From an uncultured Chloroflexota bacterium (GTDB lineage: Bacteria > Chloroflexota > Anaerolineae > Anaerolineales > Anaerolineaceae): 41,626 nucleotides of DNA. Shown here in pieces: positions 1 to 6,762 of the stretch. Where the stretch lies: NCBI GenBank assembly GCA_902791025.1, contig CADATZ010000034.1:1-41626 (forward strand). The letters run 5' to 3'. Positions within the stretch are counted from its first letter, which is position 1. The number at the start of each line of letters is the position of its first letter. The notes beneath the pieces were generated by a model. It saw only the letters and a list, made by a program, of their open reading frames with translations, was not told the origin of the DNA and did no database searches. Both the position numbers and the translations under genes were made by a program.

Positions 1-294
1 CGGCGGGTAGCACATCCGCCGGTACCCAATCACCGCACGGCTCTCCCGCATTGTTTCCAGATTCGCTTCACGGTATGTCCGGTTCACCTCAGTCCGCGCA
101 ATCAGCAGCGCACGCTTCTCCGGGATCGTCACCGCCTCCATCATTCGCTGTGCGATCCAGTTCGACCCCTGCCCGGTAGTCAGACCTACCGTCAGAACCT
201 CATCCAGTTTCCGGCTTGTCTCCGGCCAGCTCTTGTCCAGCAGTGCCCGCAGCGGCGACATCTCCGAAAGCATACCCGAAAGAATGCGCCCCAT
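1..294 (-). pseudogene. Phage minor head / head-morphogenesis protein (Mu F / SPP1 gp7-like), fragment
   Basis: Reading the minus strand from an ATG at 294 to the window edge gives 98 codons without a stop. The segment has the family's recognisable core: a G-Q-G-S-x-W-I-A-Q-R helix, then A-L-L-I-A-R-T-E-V-N-R and an E-A-N-L-E-T-M-R helix. In this family the I-A-R-T-E stretch lies well inside the protein, after 100 or more residues, so the N-terminal part seems to be missing. The family normally follows terminase and portal on the same strand. Here it faces away from the terminase and no portal is present. I infer a 5'-truncated remnant left by rearrangement. The gene continues past the left edge, so its 3' end is unknown. 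The start is uncertain because the frame stays open upstream. Confidence 0.6.
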
Positions 295-316
295 ACCACA
301 AAATTGAACATTTGTC

Positions 317-336
317 AACCGCCAATATTGGCGGTT
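317..336. terminator. 20-bp perfect palindrome next to a T-rich tract
   Basis: A perfect 20-bp palindrome (AACCGCC half-site, AATATT centre) is followed on the + strand by TTCATTTTTT. As RNA it could form a 7-bp stem with a 6-nt loop ahead of a U-rich run, which resembles an intrinsic terminator. As DNA it could be an operator. It lies 22 bp upstream of the truncated head-protein fragment on the minus strand, so it may also mark a recombination boundary. The role is not established. Confidence 0.4.
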
Positions 337-381
337 TTCATTTTTTAAATTTTTGCATATACTTTGAGTAACAATTGAATC

Positions 382-426
382 GGTGACGGTTCCCCGTACC
401 GCTTCGCGTACGGGTTAACCGTCCCC
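382..426. repeat. Palindromic repeat family A, solo copy
   Basis: A 45-bp imperfect palindrome starts GGTGACGGTTCCCCGTAC and ends GTACGGGTTAACCGTCCCC around a CGCTTCGC centre. It matches the arms of the inverted repeats at 2193-2262 and 2546-2615. It ends about 30 bp before the start of the next gene and would form a strong hairpin in the leader of that transcript. It looks like a REP-type (repetitive extragenic palindrome) element. No REP-associated transposase gene is visible in the window. Confidence 0.75.
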
Positions 427-455
427 GGGATGAACGGAAAAGAAGGAGAGCTGGA

Positions 456-1136
456 ATGAACATAGCGGATATGATCAAAAACGCGGCGGATCAGATCATT
501 GAACCTGATACCGGTGCGCTTGCACGTGTCCGCGATTTCAGCTCCATGAGAGAACACCTTCAGGAAGCGGAGAATGACTACGCTGAAGCGGTGAAAACCT
601 TCGAAGATACCAATCCGGGCTCCCGTTATATTATAGATATCGCATCACAGGCTAATAAAAGCGGGGAAGTCCTGATTTCCCGGGCACTGACCCTATACAC
701 ACATTATCAGGCGACCCGTGAGGATAAAGAATTAGCAAACCAAATTATCGACCGGATCACGAAAGACGCTTCCATCCGGGAAAAGACTTGTTCTCAATAT
801 TACCGCTTCATGAAAGAAGCCAATCCGAACGCGAGAGAGCTGATCGCGGCGATCCTCAAAGAAAAACAAAAGATCATGCATTTCCTGGACCGCTGCATCC
901 GCACACAATCCGTTTATCTCAGAAAATTTGAAAAAGGCGAGCTGAACGGGAACGCAACTGCGTTCCGGAAGGCAGTCATTTCCGCCCGCCGATGCCATTC
1001 TCACCGGAAAGAGTCCCCTGGGATCAGGATGTTCCCGATATACCGGGTCCATACCGCGCTTTTGTGGATATTGAGCCGGAAGAGAAAGTGTTTAATGTCG
1101 AACATCAGAATTTTGAACTCCCGGAGGATTACCTGA
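456..1136 (+). CDS. Hypothetical phage-region protein, probably frameshifted near its 3' end
   Basis: The ORF has an ATG preceded by a good ribosome site (AAGGAGAG, 5-nt spacer). It encodes 226 residues. The first ~175 are mostly helical and charged, with K/E-rich stretches, and contain no family motif I recognise. After about residue 176 (near position 985) the composition turns to Arg/Cys/His/Ser-rich text unlike the preceding part. At the same place a different frame becomes acidic and coherent (992-1408). This suggests a frameshift that split one longer gene. Its place upstream of the terminase large subunit would suit a small-terminase or DNA-handling role, but nothing in the sequence shows that. 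Confidence 0.55.
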   Translation: MNIADMIKNAADQIIEPDTGALARVRDFSSMREHLQEAENDYAEAVKTFEDTNPGSRYIIDIASQANKSGEVLISRALTLYTHYQATREDKELANQIIDRITKDASIREKTCSQYYRFMKEANPNARELIAAILKEKQKIMHFLDRCIRTQSVYLRKFEKGELNGNATAFRKAVISARRCHSHRKESPGIRMFPIYRVHTALLWILSRKRKCLMSNIRILNSRRIT

Positions 1137-1408
1137 GTGAGGACGGACTGATCGACGGAGAATCTGTGAAGTTCGATTATGAGAATCACGAGGTCACGAT
1201 GAAGTACCGCGGAGGTGTACCGGTCACCTGGCCCTTCCGACAGTTCATCGACACCAGGGAGGTTCCCAAACCGGGCGAATGGTTTACGGAATATTACCTG
1301 AGGCTGCAGATGCAGGAGGATCTGAGGGAACAGATCGGGGTCCTGCAGCACAGGCCCAATGAAAGTGATATTCCGGAATATGAGAGAATTCCAGTTGTCA
1401 GTGGGTAG
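992..1408 (+). pseudogene. Likely 3' part of the frameshifted upstream gene, or a small overlapping phage gene
   Basis: This frame is open to a stop at 1408 and would give 138 residues from an ATG at 992. The product is acidic and well mixed (for example F-V-D-I-E-P-E-E and a W-P-F-R-Q-F-I-D segment), as expected of a real coding frame. It overlaps the upstream ORF by 145 bases, and no ribosome site precedes the ATG. The frame is also open for at least ten codons upstream of that ATG. The simplest reading is that it was once continuous with the gene starting at 456 and was separated by an indel near 985-1000. A programmed frameshift is less likely, since no slippery heptamer was seen. The family is not recognised. 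Confidence 0.45.
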
Positions 1409-1541
1409 TGGTCAGAAGTTAGTAGTTAGTAGTTAGTGGTTTGAAGTTGAAAAGCCGGGGTCCGGAGGGATTTCGGCATTTAACAATGTTCAAAGTTCAA
1501 ATTTTAAAGTTTAAAGGTATCTATTCAGAATCCGCAGTACC

Positions 1542-1602
1542 GCACATGGTGACAGGCACGCTTGTGTCGGCTTCGCGACACAAGATGCCAGTCCCCAAGT
1601 GC
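1542..1602. repeat. Palindromic repeat family B, copy 1
   Basis: A 61-bp element begins GCACATGGTGACAG and ends CCAGTCCCCAAGTGC. An inner 9-bp stem CTTGTGTCG / CGACACAAG lies around a short centre. It aligns without gaps to 3891-3951, with about 7 differences in 61 positions. One stem pair has changed on both sides (T-A here, C-G in the other copy), so the hairpin is preserved. Confidence 0.8.
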
Positions 1603-1856
1603 TTCGTACTGAATAACCGTGCCGGGGAGTATGGTCCGAATCAAATCAGGGAAAGGCGCACATGAAGTTGGCGAAGCTCCTGCTCCGAATCGAATCTGGC
1701 GAAGCCCGCACCTTACGGAGCAGGTTTGTGCCATGAGAGCTGCAGTAGGATGAGCATTGCTGCTGAGCTGCGAACGCTTCGGGGGATGAGCGCTGCCGAG
1801 GCACATCAGGGCCCGGATTCGTGTGCAGGAATTTTGAAATCATGTGGGAGAAATTT

Positions 1857-1865
1857 GAGAGGAGA
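1857..1865 (+). promoter_or_regulatory. Ribosome binding site of terminase large subunit
   Basis: A purine-rich GAGAGGAGA lies 2-3 nt from the ATG at 1868. It supports that start, which begins a normal terminase N-terminus before the Walker A motif. Confidence 0.6.
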
Positions 1866-1867
1866 AT

Positions 1868-3883
1868 ATGACAGGGAATCGAAACACATTATCAAATTTA
1901 TGTATTCATGATCCTGTAATGCGGGGATTATTGAGAAATCATTGTTTCCTTCGTTCCTACCAATCGGAAGCGCTGCGGAATATCTTTGACGCGGCGATGA
2001 GCGGGCGGGGCGGGCGGTTCGCGGTGATGTTCCCTCGGCAGTCGGGGAAAAACGAAACCCAGGCGCAGCTGGAGGCGGCTCTGATGGCGGCAAATCAGCA
2101 CCGGGGTGGGACCATCATCAAGATCATCCCGACAGAGAAAAATCAGGGGAAGATCTCAACGGAGCGCCTTGCCTCTGTCCTGTCTGGGCCTCGGGGACGG
2201 TTACCCCGTACTTTGTACGGGCGGGGACGGTTATCCCGTACTTCGTACGGGGAACCGTCACCTAATGGGAACTGTCTTCGAGAATGGGATGAGGCTTCTG
2301 AGGGGAACGGAAGCTTAACCTCAAGGGCTTGTGTTCGGAGAAACAGTGCCGTTTCATTTGAGGACCGACAGCGAGAGGAAAACGAGGCTTTTGAAGAAAA
2401 AGGGAGCTTAACCTCATCAGCGGGTTTTCAGAGAAACAGTGCAGTTTCATTTGAGGACCGACAGCGAGAGAGAAACGAGGCTTCTGAGGGAAAAGGGAGT
2501 TTAACCTCACGGGATTCAATCCGGAGAAATGGCGCCGTTAATTCAGGTGACGGTTCCCCGTACGAAGTACGGGATAACCGTCCCCACCCGTGCGAAGCAC
2601 GGGGTAACCGTCCCCGTGTGCGGGTAAAAAAGGATGAAATAACGTATGGGAATACGTCTGTACGGTGTCTGTCGGCTTCACCGAATGCGGCGATCGTGGG
2701 GGCTACGGCGGAGCTGCTGCTCGAAGTAGACGAAGCCCAGATGGTGGCAGCGGAGAAATATGACCGGGAAGCCGCTCCAATGGCGGCAGCAAACAACGCC
2801 GTGCAGGTCTTTTGGGGCACCGCCTGGGATGACCAGACCCTGCTCGCACGGGAGACGCGTCTTGCCCAAAAGGAAGAAGAACAGGATGGACGGAAGCACG
2901 TTTTCACCACCACCGCTGTCGAAGTAGGAAAAGAAGTACCGGAATACGAGAGCTTTGTCCGTTCCCAGATCGACCTTTTGGGACGGGAACACCCCGCGAT
3001 CCGCACGCAATTCTTCTGTGAGGAGATCACCGATCTGACGTCCATGTTCACCGAAGAGCGTATGAACAAGATGAAAGGTGACCATGACCCGCTATACCGA
3101 CCGGAGAAAGACAAATGCTACGTCTTCCTCATCGATGTCGCCGGGTCCGATGAAGTCCAGGCGAAGGACAAACGCGCTCACGGCTTCTCTGACAGACGGG
3201 ACGCAACCGTCGTCACTATCTGCGAAGTCATTCTGCCGGACGGAAAGAAATATGACGCTAAAAACTTTGTCTGGAAGGTCGTCAACCGCCGCCTGTTCCG
3301 CAATGTTCCCACGGATCTCCTCGAAAAGGAGATCTGCGGAGACATTGATCTGTGGAAGCCGCGCCGCATCTTCATCGACCACTCCGGTCTTGGCGCGATG
3401 CTGAGCGATATTCTGGTAACGAAATACAAGACCAGGGTCTGCCCGATCGACATCACCTCCGCTAACAAGACCAAGATGGCATGGGACTTCCTCGCTATGG
3501 TCGATACCGGAAGATGGCTCGAACATAAGGGGAACGAGATCGACGTACTAAAGTCCGGATTCAAGCCCGGTAAAGAGCGCTATGAGATTCTCAAGGAGCC
3601 GGAACTGCTGCAGCAGATGTTTTACCGCGAGCTGCGCGCCTGCCGCATTGAACCGACTGGTAATCCCTCTAACGTGAGCTGGGGCGTGAAGGACGGTACC
3701 CGCGATCAGGCCACCGGGCGCTATCTGCACGACGATCTGGTGATGTCCGCGGCGATGGTGGTCTTCGAAAACGGTAAGCTGAACGTCCGCAACAACCTCT
3801 CCCATGACGGTTTGATCGACCAGATCAAATTTGTGCAGCAGCTGCAAGCGGAACAAGAACGGAAGCGGAGGTTTGGGTGGTAA
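1868..3883 (+). CDS. terL: Phage terminase large subunit with a 141-codon in-frame insertion
   Basis: This is the DNA-packaging motor and headful/cos nuclease of a tailed phage. The N-terminal ATPase has a Walker A-like motif (R-Q-S-G-K-N, residues 57-62). Walker B is at about 282-289 (E-L-L-L-E-V-D-E). A coupling-type segment with G-T-A-W-D follows. The C-terminal nuclease has Asp at 423 (L-I-D-V-A-G), Asp at 504 (F-I-D-H-S-G) and H-D-D-L at 621-624. The ORF encodes 671 residues. About 141 of these (residues ~109-249), between Walker A and Walker B, are an insertion of repeat DNA. Without it the protein would be ~530 residues, normal for the family. No stop was introduced. Whether it still works is doubtful, because portal and capsid genes are missing here. 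Confidence 0.85.
   Translation: MTGNRNTLSNLCIHDPVMRGLLRNHCFLRSYQSEALRNIFDAAMSGRGGRFAVMFPRQSGKNETQAQLEAALMAANQHRGGTIIKIIPTEKNQGKISTERLASVLSGPRGRLPRTLYGRGRLSRTSYGEPSPNGNCLREWDEASEGNGSLTSRACVRRNSAVSFEDRQREENEAFEEKGSLTSSAGFQRNSAVSFEDRQRERNEASEGKGSLTSRDSIRRNGAVNSGDGSPYEVRDNRPHPCEARGNRPRVRVKKDEITYGNTSVRCLSASPNAAIVGATAELLLEVDEAQMVAAEKYDREAAPMAAANNAVQVFWGTAWDDQTLLARETRLAQKEEEQDGRKHVFTTTAVEVGKEVPEYESFVRSQIDLLGREHPAIRTQFFCEEITDLTSMFTEERMNKMKGDHDPLYRPEKDKCYVFLIDVAGSDEVQAKDKRAHGFSDRRDATVVTICEVILPDGKKYDAKNFVWKVVNRRLFRNVPTDLLEKEICGDIDLWKPRRIFIDHSGLGAMLSDILVTKYKTRVCPIDITSANKTKMAWDFLAMVDTGRWLEHKGNEIDVLKSGFKPGKERYEILKEPELLQQMFYRELRACRIEPTGNPSNVSWGVKDGTRDQATGRYLHDDLVMSAAMVVFENGKLNVRNNLSHDGLIDQIKFVQQLQAEQERKRRFGW
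2193..2262. repeat. Left inverted-repeat arm of the inserted element (family A, two hairpins)
   Basis: Two consecutive hairpins are built from GGGGACGGTTACCCCGTAC...GTACGGG and GGGGACGGTTATCCCGTAC...GTACGGGGAACCGTCACC. The arm matches the right arm (2546-2615) in reverse complement. One of the few differences is a paired A-T to G-C change, which keeps the stem intact. Confidence 0.8.
2291..2547. repeat. 93-bp direct repeats, ~2.8 copies
   Basis: Units start at 2291, 2384 and 2477, each with GAGGCTT; the third is truncated. Matching landmarks (CTTAACCTCA at 2314 and 2407, TTTAACCTCA at 2500) keep the 93-bp period. Inside each unit GAAAC...GTTTC and GAGG...CCTC can pair. The unit is 31 codons, giving a 31-residue Arg/Ser/Glu-rich repeat in the terminase frame. 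Confidence 0.8.
2546..2615. repeat. Right inverted-repeat arm of the inserted element (family A, two hairpins)
   Basis: The arm starts GGTGACGGTTCCCCGTAC and ends GGGGTAACCGTCCCC, mirroring 2193-2262. The second hairpin has CCCGTGC / GCACGGG where the left arm has CCCGTAC / GTACGGG, a compensated base-pair change. Confidence 0.8.
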
Positions 3884-3890
3884 GTGTGAC

Positions 3891-3951
3891 GCACATGGGG
3901 ACAGTCACCCTTGTGCCGGCTGCGCGGCACAAGATGCCAGTCCCCATGTGC
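3891..3951. repeat. Palindromic repeat family B, copy 2
   Basis: This 61-bp palindrome starts 7 bp after the terminase stop codon. The ends GCACATGGGGAC / GTCCCCATGTGC pair perfectly. The inner stem CTTGTGCCG / CGGCACAAG also pairs perfectly. It is the better-preserved relative of 1542-1602. It may act as a transcription terminator or mRNA end for the terminase, though no T-run follows. Confidence 0.8.
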
Positions 3952-4087
3952 TCAATGGGAATGAAGAGATTGCGGTTTTGCGGTCGGTCTGTATTTATGA
4001 TTGGATAAGTTATCGTCTCTGCAGGTCAATGGCTCGGTAATTATTAGAGCGATATCCTTCTAATTATTATGTACTTGAATAAAATGA

Positions 4088-4093
4088 TATAAT
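4088..4093 (+). promoter_or_regulatory. Probable -10 box for the tlyA-M42 operon
   Basis: A perfect TATAAT lies 45 nt upstream of the tlyA ATG. No good -35 hexamer sits 16-18 bp upstream. It is the only clear promoter-like signal ahead of the six-gene + strand run. Confidence 0.5.
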
Positions 4094-4138
4094 TTCAAAA
4101 AAAGGTTCGTCCCGGTTCATATCGGTGAAAGATAACAT

Positions 4139-4924
4139 ATGGCGAAAGAAAGATTAGACATACTGATTCAGTCAAGAGGTCTGGCGGAAAGCCGGACACT
4201 GGCACAAAAACTGATCATGGCCGGAGAAGTGCGCGTAAACGGCAACATGATTATCAAACCCTCCCAACAATTTCCGGAAGACGTGGAAATCACCATCGAT
4301 AAAGGCCCGCAATTCGTTTCCCGAGGAGGAGAAAAGCTTCTGGGCGCATTGGAAGCCTTCAATCTTCTCGCATTGGACGGCGCTGTCTGCGCAGATGTCG
4401 GCGCAAGCACAGGCGGGTTCACCGATTGTCTCCTCCAGCATGGCGCGTCAAAAGTCTATGCCATCGACGTCGGATACGGGATCCTGCACTGGAAAATGCG
4501 CAATGACCCGAGAGTCGTCTCCATGGAAAAAACCAACGCCCGGGATGTGAATATCCTCCCGGAACGCATTGATCTGGCCGTCTGCGATGCATCGTTTATT
4601 TCTCTCCGCATTCTGCTGCCGGTGATCTGTAACTGGTTTCAGGGAGACCCCGGCAGGTTGATCACACTCATCAAACCACAGTTTGAAGCCGGTAAAGAAG
4701 AAGCCGCGAAAGGTGCCGGCGTCATTCGCGACCCGAATGTACACCGATCGGTTTTACAGACGGTTCTTCGTTCCGCGATGGAATTTGGATATGAATGCAA
4801 AGGGCTGGTCAAATCACCGCTTCTCGGTCCAAAAGGCAACGTTGAATTTCTTGCGGATCTCCGCTATCCCGGAAATGAATTTGATGTCGACAGCCTTATC
4901 AATCACTGCATGAAAGGAGCATAA
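4139..4924 (+). CDS. tlyA: TlyA-family rRNA (cytidine-2'-O)-methyltransferase / hemolysin A family
   Basis: The 261-residue product has the two-domain TlyA architecture. An N-terminal S4 RNA-binding domain (about 1-60) starts E-R-L-D-I-L-I-Q-S-R-G-L. A Rossmann FtsJ/RrmJ-like methyltransferase follows, opening F-V-S-R-G-G-E-K-L. The SAM loop is D-V-G-A-S-T-G-G-F-T-D-C at about 87-98. A later K-P-Q-F-E-A-G-K-E is typical of the family. Known members 2'-O-methylate 16S and 23S rRNA cytidines; older annotations call them hemolysins. The length is normal. It is first in the tight + strand run, and the next gene starts 2 nt after its stop. Confidence 0.9.
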   Translation: MAKERLDILIQSRGLAESRTLAQKLIMAGEVRVNGNMIIKPSQQFPEDVEITIDKGPQFVSRGGEKLLGALEAFNLLALDGAVCADVGASTGGFTDCLLQHGASKVYAIDVGYGILHWKMRNDPRVVSMEKTNARDVNILPERIDLAVCDASFISLRILLPVICNWFQGDPGRLITLIKPQFEAGKEEAAKGAGVIRDPNVHRSVLQTVLRSAMEFGYECKGLVKSPLLGPKGNVEFLADLRYPGNEFDVDSLINHCMKGA

Positions 4925-4926
4925 AA

Positions 4927-5577
4927 ATGGCTTTCCAAATCATTATAGAGGTCCTGACTGTACTCATCGGCTGCTGCGGAATGGTTTTACATTCCGGATG
5001 GCTCACCGGTAAGCCGCGGAAGGATTTTTTCCGCTATTATACAAACCTCAGCAACCTTCTGGTTGTTATGTTTTACCTCATCCGTACGGTTGTCCGGATC
5101 ACCGGAAATTATGACGGATTTTTCGGGAAAATCGTTTTCTCGCAAATCTGGTTTTACAGCGTCACGATGTCGATCTTTCTCACGTTCGGTATTTACAATT
5201 TTGTCCTGATGCCGTCATTTAAAAAGGCACCGCCGGACAGTCTCGAATTTAAATTTGCTCATTCCTTATCCAATTATCTGGTTCATTTCGTTGTCCCGCT
5301 GCTCTGCCTGCTGAACTGGTTTATTTTTGCGGACAAAGAGGCCCTTCAATATAAATGGGCATTGATCTGGACGATTATTCCCTGGATCTATGTCATTTAT
5401 TCGACCATCCGGGGGCTTCGCGGGGATCGCTTCGAAAACACAAACAGCGCATACCCATATGATTTTATGGATATCGGAAAGTACGGCTGGGCAAAATTTA
5501 TCCGCAACTGCCTGCTTGTAACAGTCGTATTTGTCGCAGCCGGATTGTTTTTCATTTTTATCCGAAAATTGTTTTAA
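4927..5577 (+). CDS. Pr6Pr-like six-helix membrane protein
   Basis: The 216-residue product is strongly hydrophobic, with about six transmembrane helices. It has the pattern seen in Pr6Pr/FAR-17a-AIG1-like membrane proteins. F-R-Y-Y-T-N-L-S-N-L-L lies early, at the end of helix 1 into helix 2. H-F-V-V-P-L-L lies mid-protein, followed by a W-x-F segment. A Y-P-Y-D-F-M-D-I motif precedes the last helix. The family is widespread in bacteria and its function is largely unknown; eukaryotic AIG1/FAR-17a relatives hydrolyse lipid esters. Whether the intramembrane Thr/His residues act that way here is not known. The ATG follows the tlyA stop by 2 nt and the next gene follows by 12 nt, so it is in the operon. 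Confidence 0.7.
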   Translation: MAFQIIIEVLTVLIGCCGMVLHSGWLTGKPRKDFFRYYTNLSNLLVVMFYLIRTVVRITGNYDGFFGKIVFSQIWFYSVTMSIFLTFGIYNFVLMPSFKKAPPDSLEFKFAHSLSNYLVHFVVPLLCLLNWFIFADKEALQYKWALIWTIIPWIYVIYSTIRGLRGDRFENTNSAYPYDFMDIGKYGWAKFIRNCLLVTVVFVAAGLFFIFIRKLF

Positions 5578-5589
5578 AGAAGTCCGGCT

Positions 5590-6753
5590 ATGAATAAGAA
5601 AATCTTACCGATTCTCATTCTGATCCTCTTAGCAGGATGCGCTGCATATTTTCTGCTTGGTTCCAACCAGGGAAACCCAATCCCTTACACAGAATTCAAA
5701 GCGGAACTGGAAGCCGGTTCTGTAGATAAAGTTGATTTATATGCAGATAAGCTCACATTCACCAAAAACGGTGAAAAAACGCTTTATAAAACCGACAATC
5801 CCGACAGAGACGGGTTTAAAGAAGAGATTTTACTCAAGGGTATCAGCGTAGCCGATCATACAAAGGAAGATGACGGTATCAATTATTACCTGGATATGCT
5901 CTTCAACATCATCTTTATTGGACTGCTCCTTTTCGGGATCTGGAAGCTGGTCTCTCTTTACCGCAGCACCTTCCGCGTCGTTCATCATACCGGGATCAAA
6001 TTCGATAAAATCGCGGGGATGAACAATGTCAAACGGGATATGATGCTTGTCGTGAATTTCCTGAAAAACCCCAAACAGGCACAGCAAAAGGGGATCCGGC
6101 CCATCAAAGGCATCATCCTGGAAGGTCCTCCGGGGAACGGAAAGACCCTGTTTGCCCGTGCGCTGGCAGAAGAATGCGGCGTGAATTTTATCGCCACCAA
6201 AGGCGCCGATTTCCAGAGCGCGCTTATGTCCATGGGCGCCATGAAGATCAAGCTGTTATTCCGCAAAGCGCGGGCGAATAAGCCGTGCATTGTTTTTATC
6301 GATGAATTCGACAGCATCGGTGAAAGACGCAATTATGCCGGGACAGGGATCGATAAGGAAAACAACCGCATCATCACCACCATGCTGAATGAAATGGATG
6401 GATTCAGCCCCTTCTCCGGTGTTCTGGTGATCGGTGCCACAAACTCCTATCAGTCTCTTGACCCCGCATTGATCCGCGCGGGACGCTTTGACCTGAAATA
6501 CCATATCGGGAACCCGGACGCCGAAACACGGAAGGAATTGATCCGCCTTTACACAGCGGGGAAAACACTTTCCCCTGAACTTGGCGAAGGAAGGCTTTCG
6601 GATATGTTCAAGGACCTGAGCTGCGCCGAAATTGAAACGATCTTGAACGAAGCCGCGCAAATCGCTCTCACCGACGGCGGCAGAGAGATCACCCCGGCAG
6701 ATATCGCCGAAGCGGCTGCCAAAATTGATGTAAACATTCATCAGAAAAAATGA
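5590..6753 (+). CDS. FtsH-like membrane AAA+ ATPase lacking the M41 protease domain
   Basis: The 387-residue product has the FtsH layout. Helix 1 is at about 5-22. A small extracytoplasmic domain (about 27-90) has the FtsH-like P-Y-T-E-F start. Helix 2 is at about 103-122, then the AAA+ module. Walker A is G-P-P-G-N-G-K-T (179-186) and Walker B is C-I-V-F-I-D-E-F (233-240). The second region of homology covers A-T-N to R-A-G-R-F-D (283-301), with arginines 296 and 299 in arginine-finger positions. It ends after the C-terminal helical lid. No H-E-x-x-H metalloprotease motif exists, and no protease ORF follows; the next gene starts 9 nt later. It should bind and hydrolyse ATP and may act as an unfoldase or assembly factor. 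FtsH enzymes are normally ~600-700 residues. Confidence 0.85.
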   Translation: MNKKILPILILILLAGCAAYFLLGSNQGNPIPYTEFKAELEAGSVDKVDLYADKLTFTKNGEKTLYKTDNPDRDGFKEEILLKGISVADHTKEDDGINYYLDMLFNIIFIGLLLFGIWKLVSLYRSTFRVVHHTGIKFDKIAGMNNVKRDMMLVVNFLKNPKQAQQKGIRPIKGIILEGPPGNGKTLFARALAEECGVNFIATKGADFQSALMSMGAMKIKLLFRKARANKPCIVFIDEFDSIGERRNYAGTGIDKENNRIITTMLNEMDGFSPFSGVLVIGATNSYQSLDPALIRAGRFDLKYHIGNPDAETRKELIRLYTAGKTLSPELGEGRLSDMFKDLSCAEIETILNEAAQIALTDGGREITPADIAEAAAKIDVNIHQKK

Positions 6754-6762
6754 GGATAATGT

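Larger units (their letters stand above)
1409..1867. other. Gene-free 459-bp stretch with simple repeats and structured DNA
   Basis: I see no convincing gene here. From 1415 to 1440 there is a short degenerate tandem repeat of TTAGTAG type. A palindromic repeat (family B) occupies 1542-1602. From 1679 to 1724 a perfect 9-bp stem (CCTGCTCCG / CGGAGCAGG) encloses a 28-nt loop. GTGCC (about 1728) and GGCAC (about 1799) could close a larger structure. The ribosome site of the terminase gene lies at the right end. The stretch looks like an accumulation of small repeats in decaying prophage DNA. Confidence 0.6.
2193..2615. repeat. Composite 423-bp inserted element: 70-bp inverted repeats flanking 93-bp tandem repeats
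   Basis: The element has a 70-bp left arm (2193-2262) and a 70-bp right arm (2546-2615). The arms are reverse complements at about 66 of 70 positions. Each arm holds two imperfect hairpins of the same type as the solo copy at 382-426. Between them lie about 2.8 copies of a 93-bp direct repeat. The total length, 423 bp, is exactly 141 codons, so the terminase frame continues through it. No transposase is encoded. No target duplication was obvious by eye. Confidence 0.8.

Noticed and set aside
2291..2547. 93-bp repeats considered as a CRISPR array
   Set aside because: The whole 93-bp unit repeats, with no unique spacers, and it lies inside a coding frame between inverted repeats.
2428..3114. 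228-codon minus-strand frame inside the terminase
   Set aside because: It is Ser/Arg/Ala-rich shadow coding opposite the terminase, with no motif or ribosome site.
382..3951. Family A/B palindromes considered as prophage attachment sites
   Set aside because: There are several copies in both orientations and inside genes, they form hairpins, and no tRNA or integrase is near. Mobile REP-type repeats fit better.
4099..4120. GGTTCGTCCC resembling a tRNA T-loop before tlyA
   Set aside because: No acceptor, D- or anticodon stems can be built around it.
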